The position numbers and the translations under genes were made by a program. The notes under the pieces are model-generated. The model worked only from the letters and a program-made list of their open reading frames with translations, was not told where the DNA came from and did not search any database. A stretch of 64,000 nucleotides of DNA from positions 1 through 64,000 of the forward strand of contig JABIFY010000118.1 in NCBI GenBank assembly GCA_018650465.1, given 5' to 3'. Below, one piece after another: positions 16,301 through 25,598 of this stretch; position 1 is the first letter of the stretch, and each line of letters begins with the position of its first letter. Source of the stretch: Alphaproteobacteria bacterium (GTDB taxonomy: Bacteria; Pseudomonadota; Alphaproteobacteria; UBA2966).

Positions 16301-16771
16301 TTATTTCTTTTTGGTGCGGAAGGGTTTGTGGCAACCACCGCAGGTTTTGCCAAGGCCACCTATGGCACCCTGGACAGCTTCAAGCCCATTGCCTGCGACC
16401 TTGGCCATATTTGTTGCGGCCACTACATGTTCCTTGCCGGCCTTTGCGACGGCAGGATAAGTGCTCCAGATTTCCGGTTTGGCGCGTGTCGCATCACCAA
16501 GCTTGTCTGTGCCGGAACCCGGAGGCCACATGGCGCTGCCGTCCAGGGTCGCCATAGACAGCAAGCCGTTGGCAGCTGACTGTGCTTTCTTGGCGTCGTA
16601 AGGCACTTTACCTTTTGCGATGGCCGCCAATTGGCCCATGTAAAATCCCTTCAACACCATGGTTGCCTGGCGCGCCTTGACCGGCTTGCTAAAGTCGGCG
16701 GCTTGCGCATTCGCGCCAAACATTGCCAGTGCAATTACGGCAAAGCCTATGTTCCTTATAGCTTTCAGCAT
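16301..16771 (-). CDS. Cytochrome c', class II
   Basis: A 156-residue periplasmic haem protein. It has a signal peptide cleaved after NAQA, a four-helix bundle, and the haem site CGGCHKPFRTKKK at the extreme C-terminus, the classical class II position. I use ATG 16771 rather than 16783 because the GGAG lying between them serves the downstream ATG. Class II cytochromes c' bind NO and are linked to nitrosative stress or electron transfer. The gene is divergent from a LysR regulator, with a palindrome between them. Confidence 0.85.
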   Translation of the reverse strand: MLKAIRNIGFAVIALAMFGANAQAADFSKPVKARQATMVLKGFYMGQLAAIAKGKVPYDAKKAQSAANGLLSMATLDGSAMWPPGSGTDKLGDATRAKPEIWSTYPAVAKAGKEHVVAATNMAKVAGNGLEAVQGAIGGLGKTCGGCHKPFRTKKK

Positions 16772-16874
16772 CTTTTTCTCCATCCCTAGAAACTTGATTT
16801 ATTGGAATAATTCTTGATAGCGTAGTGTAGTCTGTGCAAAAACCTCTGGCTATTCCTAAATTATGCCGCCAATG

Positions 16875-16892
16875 TTGTGCAAATATGCACAA
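16875..16892. promoter_or_regulatory. Palindromic operator between cytochrome c' and LysR genes
   Basis: TTGTGCAAATATGCACAA is a perfect inverted repeat with 7-bp arms around AATA. Related half-sites lie on either side (TGTGCA at about 16831 and AGCACA at about 16896). The T-N11-A spacing of LysR-type sites fits. The likely binder is the LysR protein starting 25 bases downstream, acting on both directions. Confidence 0.6.
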
Positions 16893-16916
16893 TATAGCAC
16901 AGATTTTGGACATTAT

Positions 16917-17804
16917 ATGGCATGGGATGATTTGAGGTTTGTTTTAACAGTCGCTGAGCAGGGAACCTTGAGCGGGGCTGCCCGTGTGCTTGGCGTGAAC
17001 CATTCTACAGTTTTGCGCCGGGTTTCGTCGTTTGAGGACAAAAAAGGTGTGAAGGTCTTTGAACGTACGGGAAATGGTTACACTCTGACGCCAGAGAGCC
17101 GTCATTTGTTGACATCCCTGCGGGCAATTGAAGATCAGGTCAACGGCCTTGATCGCGCCATGGCCAGGCAGGGCCTGGAGTTGGATGGACCGGTACGCAT
17201 AACAACGACAGACAGTTTTGCGGTTTCAGGATTGGTGCAACATGTGGCGTCGTTTCAGAAAGAACATCCAGGTGTTGTCGTTGAACTGAATGTGAGTAAC
17301 AGTTACGTCAATTTTACGAAGATGGATGCCGATATCACAATACGACCGGCACCAAGGTTGCCCGATGATATGGTGGGAGAGCGGGCTTGTGATCTGATGA
17401 CGCACGTCTATGCAACGCAAGGCTATCTCGATCAGAATCCTGCCACCAGTTTCAGTGCTCATAAATGGCTCGGGGTATCAGAACCAATTTCGTCGTCCAG
17501 GGTTGGTCAGTGGCAGGACGAAAACCTGCCCGCCGCAGCAATTGTTCTGAAGTCGAGTTCATTTGTCGCGCTGCGCGATGTGGCTGAAACCGGCATGGGA
17601 ATGGCTTTATTGCCTTGTTGTCTGGGTGACCCGTCCCCACATTTGGTCCGCGCGAAAAAATTCCCAGACGGTATGAAAACGTCGATCTGGGTCGCGACCC
17701 ATAAGGACATGATGGGGTCGACCAAGGTTCAGTCCATTATTTCCTGGTTTGCCGAGGCTGTTCGCCAGGACACTGATCTCTTTGAAGGACGAACAAATGG
17801 ATAA
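16917..17804 (+). CDS. LysR-family transcriptional regulator
   Basis: A 295-residue regulator with an N-terminal winged HTH (LRFVLTVAEQGTLSGAARVLGVNHSTVLRRVSSFE) and a periplasmic-binding-like effector domain. The start ATG 16917 (MAWDDLRF) leaves the palindrome outside the gene. Its end overlaps the extradiol dioxygenase start by 8 bases, so the two are co-transcribed and the regulator may respond to a related phenolic compound (inference). Confidence 0.85.
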   Translation: MAWDDLRFVLTVAEQGTLSGAARVLGVNHSTVLRRVSSFEDKKGVKVFERTGNGYTLTPESRHLLTSLRAIEDQVNGLDRAMARQGLELDGPVRITTTDSFAVSGLVQHVASFQKEHPGVVVELNVSNSYVNFTKMDADITIRPAPRLPDDMVGERACDLMTHVYATQGYLDQNPATSFSAHKWLGVSEPISSSRVGQWQDENLPAAAIVLKSSSFVALRDVAETGMGMALLPCCLGDPSPHLVRAKKFPDGMKTSIWVATHKDMMGSTKVQSIISWFAEAVRQDTDLFEGRTNG

Positions 17805-18606
17805 GATGCCGACGGTTTACATTCCACATGGCGGTGGACCTTGCTTTTTTATGGAATGGGACCCACCGGAAACCTGGAACAGTCTGGAAGCATATTTGCG
17901 CCGACTACCCGACGACATTGGTCAGAAGCCTCAATCCATTCTGATGATATCGGCGCACTGGGAAGGGGAGGATTTTCAGATTCAAGGGCAGCCTGCACCA
18001 GAATTATTGTTTGATTATTACGGCTTCCCGGACCACACCTATGAACTGACCTATCCAGCAGCTGGGTCACCGACGCTGGCGGCAAGGGTATCCGGTTTAA
18101 TGGCTGGCGCCGGTCACACGGTCGAAACTGTGATGGATCGGGGTTTTGATCATGGTATGTTTGTGCCCCTGAAAGTCGCCTGGCCAGAGGCCAATATACC
18201 TGTCGTGCAGTTGTCCTTGCGGGCAGACCTTGATCCGGCAGCACATATTGCCATGGGGGAAGCGCTACAGCCCTTGCGGGATGAGGGTGTCCTGATCATT
18301 GGCAGTGGTTTTAGCTATCACAATATGCAGGCCATGGGGACCTTCATGCGTTCAGGTGGCAAAGCCCGGTTTGGGGATGACTTTAACGCCTGGCTTGTTA
18401 AAGCAACGACGTCACCTGATCAAAAGGTACGAAACCAGTCCCTGGTTGATTGGGCCAGCGCACCCATGGCCCAGGATGCCCATCCCAGAGAGGAACATTT
18501 GCTGCCCCTGCATGTGGTTGCCGGTGCCGCTGGACCCGATCAAGGACGCCAGACTTTCGAGACCCGGATCATGGGCTCCGTTTCATCGGCGATCCAGTTT
18601 GGCTAA
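17797..18606 (+). CDS. LigB/DODA-type class III extradiol dioxygenase
   Basis: A 269-residue enzyme of the 4,5-DOPA dioxygenase-like family. Metal-site segments are visible: IPHGGGPCFF (N-terminal His), ISAHWEG, the RGFDHGMFVPL loop and HPREEHLLPLHV near the C-terminus. Family members cleave catechol-type rings outside the hydroxyl pair. ATG 17797 follows AAGGACG and overlaps the LysR gene. The true substrate is unknown; bacterial members of this branch often act on small phenolics or have no proven reaction. Confidence 0.83.
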   Translation: MDKMPTVYIPHGGGPCFFMEWDPPETWNSLEAYLRRLPDDIGQKPQSILMISAHWEGEDFQIQGQPAPELLFDYYGFPDHTYELTYPAAGSPTLAARVSGLMAGAGHTVETVMDRGFDHGMFVPLKVAWPEANIPVVQLSLRADLDPAAHIAMGEALQPLRDEGVLIIGSGFSYHNMQAMGTFMRSGGKARFGDDFNAWLVKATTSPDQKVRNQSLVDWASAPMAQDAHPREEHLLPLHVVAGAAGPDQGRQTFETRIMGSVSSAIQFG

Positions 18607-18965
18607 CCCATATTTTGTGGAATATGATCCGGGAAGGTATGAACGCCATCTGCATCCAGGCTAATATCAATAGCCTCAATAACGGCGTCTACTGGCAGTG
18701 CGGCATACAAGTGCGGGAATAACATCCCGCCACGTGATTCTTCCCATTTCAGATCGTCACCAAGTTTATTGGCATCTGCAACCAGCAATGTCAGTTTATC
18801 CTGGCCGGCGCGGTGTTTTGCCGTGCTGGCACGAACTGTTTCCAGGCCGGAGAAATGGATAAACCCATCTGCCTTGTCCTGGCTTGATCCTTCATAAAAA
18901 CCAGCTGCCAGTGCAGCCTGCCATTCTTCTCTTTTGCAAACGTGGTAAACCCGGTCACTGGACAT
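18603..18965 (-). CDS. DUF952 family protein
   Basis: A 120-residue protein matching the DUF952 pattern: VYHVCKREEWQAALAAGFYEGSS, DGFIHFSG, and GGMLFPHLYAALPVDAVI. The family resembles glutathione-independent small enzymes of unclear function. Its stop overlaps the convergent dioxygenase stop. No function is assigned. Confidence 0.78.
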   Translation of the reverse strand: MSSDRVYHVCKREEWQAALAAGFYEGSSQDKADGFIHFSGLETVRASTAKHRAGQDKLTLLVADANKLGDDLKWEESRGGMLFPHLYAALPVDAVIEAIDISLDADGVHTFPDHIPQNMG

Positions 18966-19158
18966 ATTGTCGCCTCAATATATTGAAAATTCGGGCAAAC
19001 TATCGTCAATTGGCCAAGCATATGCAAGCGCCAAACGGATGGAAATCACGTGCTTGTTTTATGTAAGCATACAATCCCTTCATTGACAGGATCATCGAAT
19101 ACAGGCCATGAATAATGTTCTTTGGCGCGTACTTCCCTTCAGGATTTAAAATCAACTT

Positions 19159-20385
19159 ATGCTAGCTGAAACCCAAGCCATACCTCTGGATGGTGCCTAT
19201 GCATGGCGGCGTCTGGGCATTGCCTTGTTGTTGTCGACAATCGGTGGCATTGGCATGTGGTCGGTGATTGTCGCCTTGCCTGTGATCCAGGTCGAATTCG
19301 GTGTTGATCGCAGTGATGCAGCTTTCCCCTATACGGCAACCATGCTGGGGTTTGCCGTCGGCAATATGATCATGGGACGGCTGTCGGACCGCTTTGGGGT
19401 CGTCGTGCCGATTGTAATCGGTGGCGTGATGCTGGGGGCCGGGTATATCGTCGCCGCCCAAGCGACCGAGATGTGGCACTTCGTGGCCGCACAGGCACTG
19501 ATGATTGGCATGCTGGGGTCGTCAGCGACGTTCGGTCCGTTGGTCGCCGACACCTCTCACTGGTTTCATCGTCGACGCGGTGTCGCAGTCGCCGTTGTCG
19601 CGAGTGGTAATTATCTGGCCGGAACAGTTTGGCCGCCAATCCTGCAATATGGCATGGAGACCATTGGCTGGCGTCAAACACATATTTTGGTTGGCATTGG
19701 CTGTGTCGTCACATTGGTGCCATTGGCCTTTCTGTTGCGCCGGCGTGTTCGTTTTGACGACAGCACCGATCCTGCAACAGCCGTTGACGACGCACGCGCC
19801 CTGCCTGTGTCGAAGAACACACTGCAAGGCATGCTGATTATTGCTGGTTTCGCCTGTTGTGTGGCCATGTCCATGCCGCAGGTTCACATGGTGGCCTATT
19901 GTGTGGACCTCAATTATGGCATGGCCCGCGGCGCTGAAATGCTCGCATTGATGTTGGGCTGTGGTGTCGCCAGTCGTCTTGCCGCGGGCTTCATTTCAGA
20001 TTCCATTGGTGGTGTCGGCACCCTGATCCTCAGTTCATTTTTGCAATGTCTGGCCCTGTTGTTTTACCTGCCCTTTGACGGGCTGACATCCTTGTATGTC
20101 GTGTCCGCTTTCTTCGGTCTGGCGCAAGGGGGACTGGTTCCCAGTTATGCCATTATCGTGCGGGAATATTTCCCGGCCCGGGAAGCAGGCACGCGGGTTA
20201 GCCTCGTACTGACGGCAACAGTGGTTGGTATGTCGTTTGGAGGCTGGATATCCGGCGAGATATATGACATGACGCAGTCCTATCAAGCCGCATTCCTGAA
20301 CGGTATTGCCTTTAACCTGGTCAATATGTCCATTGCCTTCTGGCTTTTGATGGGACGCAGGCGCAACAGGCGTGTGCCCGTGTAA
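19159..20385 (+). CDS. MFS transporter (OFA/monocarboxylate-like)
   Basis: A 408-residue, 12-helix carrier. Helix 1 is followed by VEFGVDRSDAAFPYTATMLGFAVGNMIMGRLSDRFG, which holds the G-x3-D-R-x-G-type loop between helices 2 and 3. The second half has SRLAAGFISDSIGG and FGLAQGGLVPSYAIIVREYF. The pattern fits the oxalate/formate and monocarboxylate subfamily. Convergent with the enolase-superfamily gene 3 bases away, whose product could act on the imported acid (weak inference). Confidence 0.82.
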   Translation: MLAETQAIPLDGAYAWRRLGIALLLSTIGGIGMWSVIVALPVIQVEFGVDRSDAAFPYTATMLGFAVGNMIMGRLSDRFGVVVPIVIGGVMLGAGYIVAAQATEMWHFVAAQALMIGMLGSSATFGPLVADTSHWFHRRRGVAVAVVASGNYLAGTVWPPILQYGMETIGWRQTHILVGIGCVVTLVPLAFLLRRRVRFDDSTDPATAVDDARALPVSKNTLQGMLIIAGFACCVAMSMPQVHMVAYCVDLNYGMARGAEMLALMLGCGVASRLAAGFISDSIGGVGTLILSSFLQCLALLFYLPFDGLTSLYVVSAFFGLAQGGLVPSYAIIVREYFPAREAGTRVSLVLTATVVGMSFGGWISGEIYDMTQSYQAAFLNGIAFNLVNMSIAFWLLMGRRRNRRVPV

Positions 20386-20388
20386 TCT

Positions 20389-21516
20389 TCAGATTTTGAA
20401 GTTTTCCAGAGCGTTGCGGTCGATTTCAATGCCGAGGCCAGGACCATCCGGAATGCGGACGATACCACCTGAATGCTCGATCGGGTCGCGCATAATCGCC
20501 TGGCGGAACGGGTGTTCAGAACGATCAAATTCCAGCAAGGGTTCCCACGGGCGACGACCGGGGGGATTATGTGGTAATACCGCCAACAGTTGCAGGGCGG
20601 CTGCAAGGCCGATGCCACTGCCCCAGACATGTGGCACATATCGGACGCCAAAGGCGTTGGCCATATCGGCGATTTTTTTGCATTCACTCAAGCCACCGGC
20701 AGCGGCTGTATCCGGTTGCAGGTAATCAATGGCCCGACGGCGCAAAATTTCACGAAAGCCAAAGCGGGTATATTCGCATTCACCGCCAGCCAGAGGAATA
20801 TCAATGGCGGCCTTGATAGCGCAGTAACCGTCCAGATCTTCCGGGGCCACGGGTTCTTCGAACCAGCCAATATCCAGATCCTGAACCATTTTTCCCAGCT
20901 TGATGGCATCAACCGCGTCATAGCCGTGATTGGCATCCAGCATCAGGCCTATATCCGTTCCGATTACCTTGCGTACAGCCCGGATCAAGGCGGCATCTTC
21001 GCGTACTTCAAAACCGATTTTCAATTTGACGGCGGAAAAACCTTCGGCGGCATATCCGGCAACTTCATCACAAATATACTCCAGGGGATCGCCACTGCGT
21101 TTGCGATAGGTGCCGGTTGCGTAGGCCTTGACCTCACGTCGCAAAGGCCCACCCATGAGTTGATGAATGGGGGCGTCAAAATGTTTGCCGCGAATATCCC
21201 AAAGGGCAATGTCAATGCCACTGATAGCGCAGATCGGTACGCCTTTTTGTCCCTGATCACGAAACGCTGCGTAAAGGTCCTGCCAGATTTTTTCGCTTGC
21301 CAGAGGATCAGCGTCGATCAGCCAGGGCTTGTAGGCCTCAATCATCGCCGCAGCCGGTCCAGCGGGGCCAAAGCATTCACCCCAACCCACCAGTCCGGTA
21401 TCTGTTGTAATTTCAACAATGGCACTGGCGCGGGCAGTGGCTTCGCCGATGGCCCAGTGAAAAGGTTCTGACAGCGGGGCCTGTAGAATGTGGACAGTGA
21501 TGTCGGTGACTTTCAT
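20389..21516 (-). CDS. Mandelate racemase/muconate-lactonizing (enolase superfamily) enzyme
   Basis: A 375-residue enzyme. Metal ligands and bases of the superfamily are visible: VKLKIGF (KxK), MLDANHGY (D), WFEEP (E), GGECEYTRFG (E), and PHVWGSGIG (His base). It abstracts the proton alpha to a carboxylate, giving dehydration or racemisation of a sugar acid or similar. I start at ATG 21516 (MKVTDITVHILQAP). It lies 4 bases after the YchJ-like gene on the same strand. The exact substrate is unknown. Confidence 0.83.
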   Translation of the reverse strand: MKVTDITVHILQAPLSEPFHWAIGEATARASAIVEITTDTGLVGWGECFGPAGPAAAMIEAYKPWLIDADPLASEKIWQDLYAAFRDQGQKGVPICAISGIDIALWDIRGKHFDAPIHQLMGGPLRREVKAYATGTYRKRSGDPLEYICDEVAGYAAEGFSAVKLKIGFEVREDAALIRAVRKVIGTDIGLMLDANHGYDAVDAIKLGKMVQDLDIGWFEEPVAPEDLDGYCAIKAAIDIPLAGGECEYTRFGFREILRRRAIDYLQPDTAAAGGLSECKKIADMANAFGVRYVPHVWGSGIGLAAALQLLAVLPHNPPGRRPWEPLLEFDRSEHPFRQAIMRDPIEHSGGIVRIPDGPGLGIEIDRNALENFKI

Positions 21517-21520
21517 GAGT

Positions 21521-22006
21521 TTAGTTCGCGCCGCAGCACTTTTTGTATTTCTTGCCAGAGCCACAGGGGCAGGGGGCGTTGCGTCCAATTTTTTCAACAG
21601 TGCGCGTTTCAGGCTTGGGGTTCATGACGCAGTCTGCAAATACCCAACGACCTTCTTCGCGCGTGAACATGGCCAGTTCATGGTGGGTAATCTGATCTTT
21701 ACCGGCTTTGTAACTTGCTACAAATTCAACAGTACCGGTTTCATCATCTTCGCCGCCATCAGACGTATTGCGGACATCCAGTCCATGCCATTTGGTGTTT
21801 TTGGCAGACTCTTTGAAGTCATCAATATCAAAATCTTTTTTCTGTTCCGTCGATAATGTGGCAGCAAGGTAGTCCCCGCGTTCCAGCACAAAAGCGGTAT
21901 ACCTTGACCGCATCAGTTTTTCAGCAGTCGGAGCCGCAACCCCGTCCAGATATTGACCGCAGCAGGTTTCGAGTTCAGCGGAAGATCCGCAGGGGCAGGT
22001 TGTCAT
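21521..22006 (-). CDS. YchJ/UPF0225-family protein with SEC-C motifs
   Basis: A 161-residue protein with zinc-binding SEC-C motifs at both ends: [20 protein letters not shown] at the N-terminus and [16 protein letters not shown] at the C-terminus, with a YchJ NTF2-like middle ([25 protein letters not shown]). The role of the family is not established. It is probably co-transcribed with the enolase-superfamily gene, though the functions look unrelated. Confidence 0.85.
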   Translation of the reverse strand: MTTCPCGSSAELETCCGQYLDGVAAPTAEKLMRSRYTAFVLERGDYLAATLSTEQKKDFDIDDFKESAKNTKWHGLDVRNTSDGGEDDETGTVEFVASYKAGKDQITHHELAMFTREEGRWVFADCVMNPKPETRTVEKIGRNAPCPCGSGKKYKKCCGAN

Positions 22007-22098
22007 AAAATTTCCTTGGTAAAGCTTTGCATCGACAAGATGTTTCGCTTTCTAATTACAGAACTCTGAACATTGCGGCAAGCCACACTAACCAGACG

Positions 22099-23388
22099 TC
22101 ATATGCGCTTGTCGAGAAAGCGTTGGGCTTTGATGCTTTGTTCGAATTCCTGTGCAAGGGTGCCGCGATCCAGGATGTTGATACCTGCCGTAACTTCGAA
22201 GGTGTTTCGGATACTGGCTTGAAGTTTTTCAAGGATTTGGGCCTTTGGCACATCCCCCCGAATTTCAACAAAAACATCCAGGTTTTCCATATCATTTTGC
22301 GTGGATAATTCGACCTTGAAGTCGGCAATGTTGTCATCTGCAAAAATGAAATCTTCAAATTCAGTGTGGTTCATGTTGACGCCACGGATCTTGAAAAAGC
22401 CAGCTGTCCGGTGGGTATGTTTGATGACGGGAAAGACAGAAAAAGGTCCACTGCTGCCGCCTTTTTCGCGCCAGGTGACGATGTCGCCGGAATTCCAGCG
22501 AATGAACGGCGTCGCATGATTGGTCCATAAAGGCGTGACCACAAGTGTGCCCGGCTCACCTTCGGCCACAGGTTCCAATGTGTCTTCCGCCAGGACTTCG
22601 ATAAAAAACATGTCCGTGAAAACCTGGAAGCCATCATGGGCATCGCCCTCACAGCCCATCATGCCGGCTTCGGTCATGCCAAAGCCGTCGAATAATTCAG
22701 CGCCCCAGATATTTTCGATCTTGCGACGTTTGGCGTCGGTGACTTGCTCGGCTGAACAGATCAGCTTTTTGACTGATCCATTGGCCAGATCAATCCCTTC
22801 AGCCTCGGCCATATTTGCCAGATGAAGGCCATAACTGCTCATGCCCATCCAGATCGTTGGTTCCAGCATCTTCAGTAAATTTATCTGGGCCTGCGAGGGT
22901 GTTGAATTTCCGGCGCCCGCCCAGTTCACACCAATACCTAATGATTGTGCCGCCCGTGCCATCAAAGTACCGACGGGATGAATACCAAGCGGGAAGGAAA
23001 CATGGGCGGTGTCTTCCGCTGATGCGCCGGCACATTCGAATACACGGGCGAAAGACAGCCTGCCATATTCCATATCCCGGAAGGTACGTGGGTAAAACAG
23101 GGGCGCACCTGTTGAACCACCCGACCGCCAGAGCTCCGCGATGTCCTTGCGGGGCGCGTTGCAAAATTGTGTCAGAAAGTCCTGTGGCGGAATGGCGCGC
23201 AACATCTCTTTGTCGAGAATTGGAATACGGTTCCATTCCTCTGGACTATCCAGACGGTCCAGATTGATGTCAGCCGGAATACGGGTCTTATGAAAGGGCG
23301 AGGCGAGGGCGCGTTCAACGGCCACCCGTTTGCGGACCGTTTGAATATCCAGAATTTGTTTTTTGCTGGTTGGTAATTCAAGCGGCAT
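22099..23388 (-). CDS. Phenylacetate-CoA ligase-like AMP-forming enzyme
   Basis: A 429-residue ligase of the PaaK branch: the phosphate loop ELWRSGGSTGAPLFYP, the FGMTEAGMMGCE adenine-site motif, and RWNSGDIV with the C-terminal FFKIRGVNMNHTEFED hinge region. PaaK-type enzymes activate aromatic acids. It is last in a minus-strand operon after two QueG/RdhA-like genes (2 bases between stop and start). The operon at 4-9 kb repeats this pairing with a different type of CoA ligase. Confidence 0.83.
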   Translation of the reverse strand: MPLELPTSKKQILDIQTVRKRVAVERALASPFHKTRIPADINLDRLDSPEEWNRIPILDKEMLRAIPPQDFLTQFCNAPRKDIAELWRSGGSTGAPLFYPRTFRDMEYGRLSFARVFECAGASAEDTAHVSFPLGIHPVGTLMARAAQSLGIGVNWAGAGNSTPSQAQINLLKMLEPTIWMGMSSYGLHLANMAEAEGIDLANGSVKKLICSAEQVTDAKRRKIENIWGAELFDGFGMTEAGMMGCEGDAHDGFQVFTDMFFIEVLAEDTLEPVAEGEPGTLVVTPLWTNHATPFIRWNSGDIVTWREKGGSSGPFSVFPVIKHTHRTAGFFKIRGVNMNHTEFEDFIFADDNIADFKVELSTQNDMENLDVFVEIRGDVPKAQILEKLQASIRNTFEVTAGINILDRGTLAQEFEQSIKAQRFLDKRI

Positions 23389-23390
23389 GA

Positions 23391-24392
23391 TCAGTTTCCT
23401 GTCTTGTTCGGACGTTTGCCAATCCAGCGTTCCTGGGCAGAATGCCCAGGTGGCAGGTTACCCTGGTTTTCAGCCTCGATCATTTGCGACAGCCTGTTCT
23501 GTTTGTCGGCATTGTCCTCGGCAATATCATCCAGCGCGTCAGCCAGCATGGTCGCGTAATCGTCACCAACAGGGCAAACATCCTGACAGCGACGACAACC
23601 GGTGATGACGCCCGCCCCGCGCAATGTGCTCTGCCATATGTTGAAGCTTTCTTCGGATCGTACCAGTTTTACCTGGGCTTCACTGTCCGGGGCTTCCAAA
23701 ACTTTTTGCAAGAAATCTGAAACTTCCTTGAAGCCATGGGGTGAACGATAGCGGTCACAGCCTTCCCAGTCGCGGTCCCAATGTTTGATGACATCGCCAG
23801 GGCAGGCCTTGAGGCAACGACCGCATTCCGGCCCTGCACACAAGGCTTCCGTCATAGGGCCGTCTGGCTCAACATCCAGCGAACACAAGATCACGGTGAC
23901 CATCAGGCGCGGGCCATATTCCGGTGTCAGCAACTGGCCATTCAGACCCAACGTTCCAAGACCCGCTTCGACCGCCGCATGGTTTGCCGATAACAGCGGA
24001 GACAGATGTTCAGCTGTTTTGCCAAAATATAGCCAAGGGTCGACATGGGTCGGCGGAATGATCAAGGCAGGGTAGCCCTGTCCCTCCAGCCACAGCACCA
24101 TCTCAAGTGCGGCTTCTTCCAACATCGTCAGCGTAATTTCATCGTTGTAATATTTGTGACGTTCGTTCCATCTCGTGAGGCGTGTCGGTCCTGACAACAA
24201 TCGTTTGCCCAGAACAATGGCACGTCCACCATCGTAATCGGTGACATCAGATGGGCGTCGCGGGTTGGCCGGGTCCGGTGGAAATTCATCCATCACCTTG
24301 CCGTCTGCAATGCCCACAAGATCAGCCCCAAATGCCTTGGCCTGATTTTTGACATCGTCCGGTGTCAGGGGTGTTTTAAATACAGCATCCAT
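23391..24392 (-). CDS. QueG/RdhA-like iron-sulfur protein, type B (copy 2)
   Basis: A 333-residue paralogue of 5135-6109: GADLVGIADGKVMDEFPPDP, HAAVEAGLGTLGLNGQL, then clusters CAGPECGRCLKACP, the lone Cys of WEGCDRYRS, and CRRCQDVCPVGDDY. I start at ATG 24392; the ORF track adds two upstream TTG codons. It sits between a type A partner and a PaaK-like ligase on the same strand, the same order A-B-ligase-containing operon as copy 1, though without the acyl-CoA dehydrogenase. Confidence 0.8.
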   Translation of the reverse strand: MDAVFKTPLTPDDVKNQAKAFGADLVGIADGKVMDEFPPDPANPRRPSDVTDYDGGRAIVLGKRLLSGPTRLTRWNERHKYYNDEITLTMLEEAALEMVLWLEGQGYPALIIPPTHVDPWLYFGKTAEHLSPLLSANHAAVEAGLGTLGLNGQLLTPEYGPRLMVTVILCSLDVEPDGPMTEALCAGPECGRCLKACPGDVIKHWDRDWEGCDRYRSPHGFKEVSDFLQKVLEAPDSEAQVKLVRSEESFNIWQSTLRGAGVITGCRRCQDVCPVGDDYATMLADALDDIAEDNADKQNRLSQMIEAENQGNLPPGHSAQERWIGKRPNKTGN

Positions 24393-24414
24393 CAACAATA
24401 ATTCCTGAAATCTT

Positions 24415-25461
24415 TCATTCGTCTTCTGCCGTCGCTGCCATCAGGCGTGCCTGTTTATCCCTGAAAGCATTCCTCACCTGTTTGGCGGCCTTGCCGGAAT
24501 AACCTTCCGGCCCCACCCAGCGAACGTTCCAGTCACTCAAACCGGGCACATCGGCAAGGTTCTTGCGTGCCGCCTTGAACATTTCGCCCTTGGCAACTTT
24601 ATCGTCCGTAATTTCTGGAATCTCTTTTTGATCATCTGCCAGGAAGGCATGATAGTCGGTCCCAACGGGACACACGGCCAGACAACGTGGACAATCTCCG
24701 AACGAGCCGACAACACGGAGAATTCCCTGCCAGAAACCATACAGATCCCGGGATTGTAGCATCTGCTTCTTTTCGGCGGCATCGGCCCTGGCATAACGCT
24801 GTAGCATTGCTGTCACGGTCATATAGCCAAATTCCTGGGCAAACTGGGCACAGGCCGGTTTGTTGATATCAAAATGGCCCACCGCATCTCCTGGGCAGGC
24901 ATGCAGGCATCTTGAACAGCCCTCGCCAACACAGACTTGCTCCTGCATAGGCTCGTCTGCTTCCAGTTCTACTTCTGTGAGTATGCCCGTCAGATAAAGT
25001 CGGGGGCCATATTCCGGGGTCAGGATATTGACCTCCAGGCCAAAATTTCCCAAGCCTGCTTCAATGCCCAAATGACGCGTGCTGAGGTAACCATAACTGG
25101 CCCGCTTCATATTCCAGTCGGTTTCCTGGGCGGCGGTGACGAAACTGGGGTGACCACTATCTTCCAGCCACATGGCAAGTTTTGTCGCTACTTTGTCCAT
25201 GCGCCGCAGTATGACCATGTCCATATACTGAACCGGCACCATCTGTTTGCAGCGAAATACGGCAGCCGGAATGTGCTGGACGATGACCACGACACTTTTG
25301 ACGTAAGGTGAAATTCGATCTGGCGTTTGTGGATATTTTGGATCAGGTGGAAAGCTGTTCAGCACCTCTGCACTGGCAATGCCAACCAGATCAGCCCCCA
25401 GTTCCAGGGCTTTGGATTTGACGGCTTGGGCTGTCAGGGGCTGCTTGCGAAAATTCGGCAT
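24415..25461 (-). CDS. QueG/RdhA-like iron-sulfur protein, type A (copy 2)
   Basis: A 348-residue paralogue of 4080-5138: GADLVGIASAEVLNSFPPDP, RHLGIEAGLGNFGLEVN, CVGEGCSRCLHACP, the lone Cys of KPACAQF, CPRCLAVCPVGTDY, and a shared tail WNVRWVGPEGYSGKAAK. I start at ATG 25461 (MPNFRKQ). No strong ribosome site precedes it, so the GTG at 25476 remains possible. The gene is divergent from the solute-binding protein at 25599. Confidence 0.8.
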   Translation of the reverse strand: MPNFRKQPLTAQAVKSKALELGADLVGIASAEVLNSFPPDPKYPQTPDRISPYVKSVVVIVQHIPAAVFRCKQMVPVQYMDMVILRRMDKVATKLAMWLEDSGHPSFVTAAQETDWNMKRASYGYLSTRHLGIEAGLGNFGLEVNILTPEYGPRLYLTGILTEVELEADEPMQEQVCVGEGCSRCLHACPGDAVGHFDINKPACAQFAQEFGYMTVTAMLQRYARADAAEKKQMLQSRDLYGFWQGILRVVGSFGDCPRCLAVCPVGTDYHAFLADDQKEIPEITDDKVAKGEMFKAARKNLADVPGLSDWNVRWVGPEGYSGKAAKQVRNAFRDKQARLMAATAEDE

Positions 25462-25598
25462 GACAAATGTTTGCACTGCCAGTGCCGGAAATCAACCTTA
25501 TCCCGGTGCGATTGGTCGTTTCGGGATTTCTTTTTTTCTTGCGCAAATGCTATCCTCAGGTGTTGATTGTTGAATCACCTCCTGGTTGGAAGAAATTG

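Noticed and set aside
20590-21471. Plus-strand ORF of 293 codons
   Set aside because: It lies antisense to the enolase-superfamily gene, which has all catalytic motifs. The plus-strand translation shows no family features and no ribosome site.
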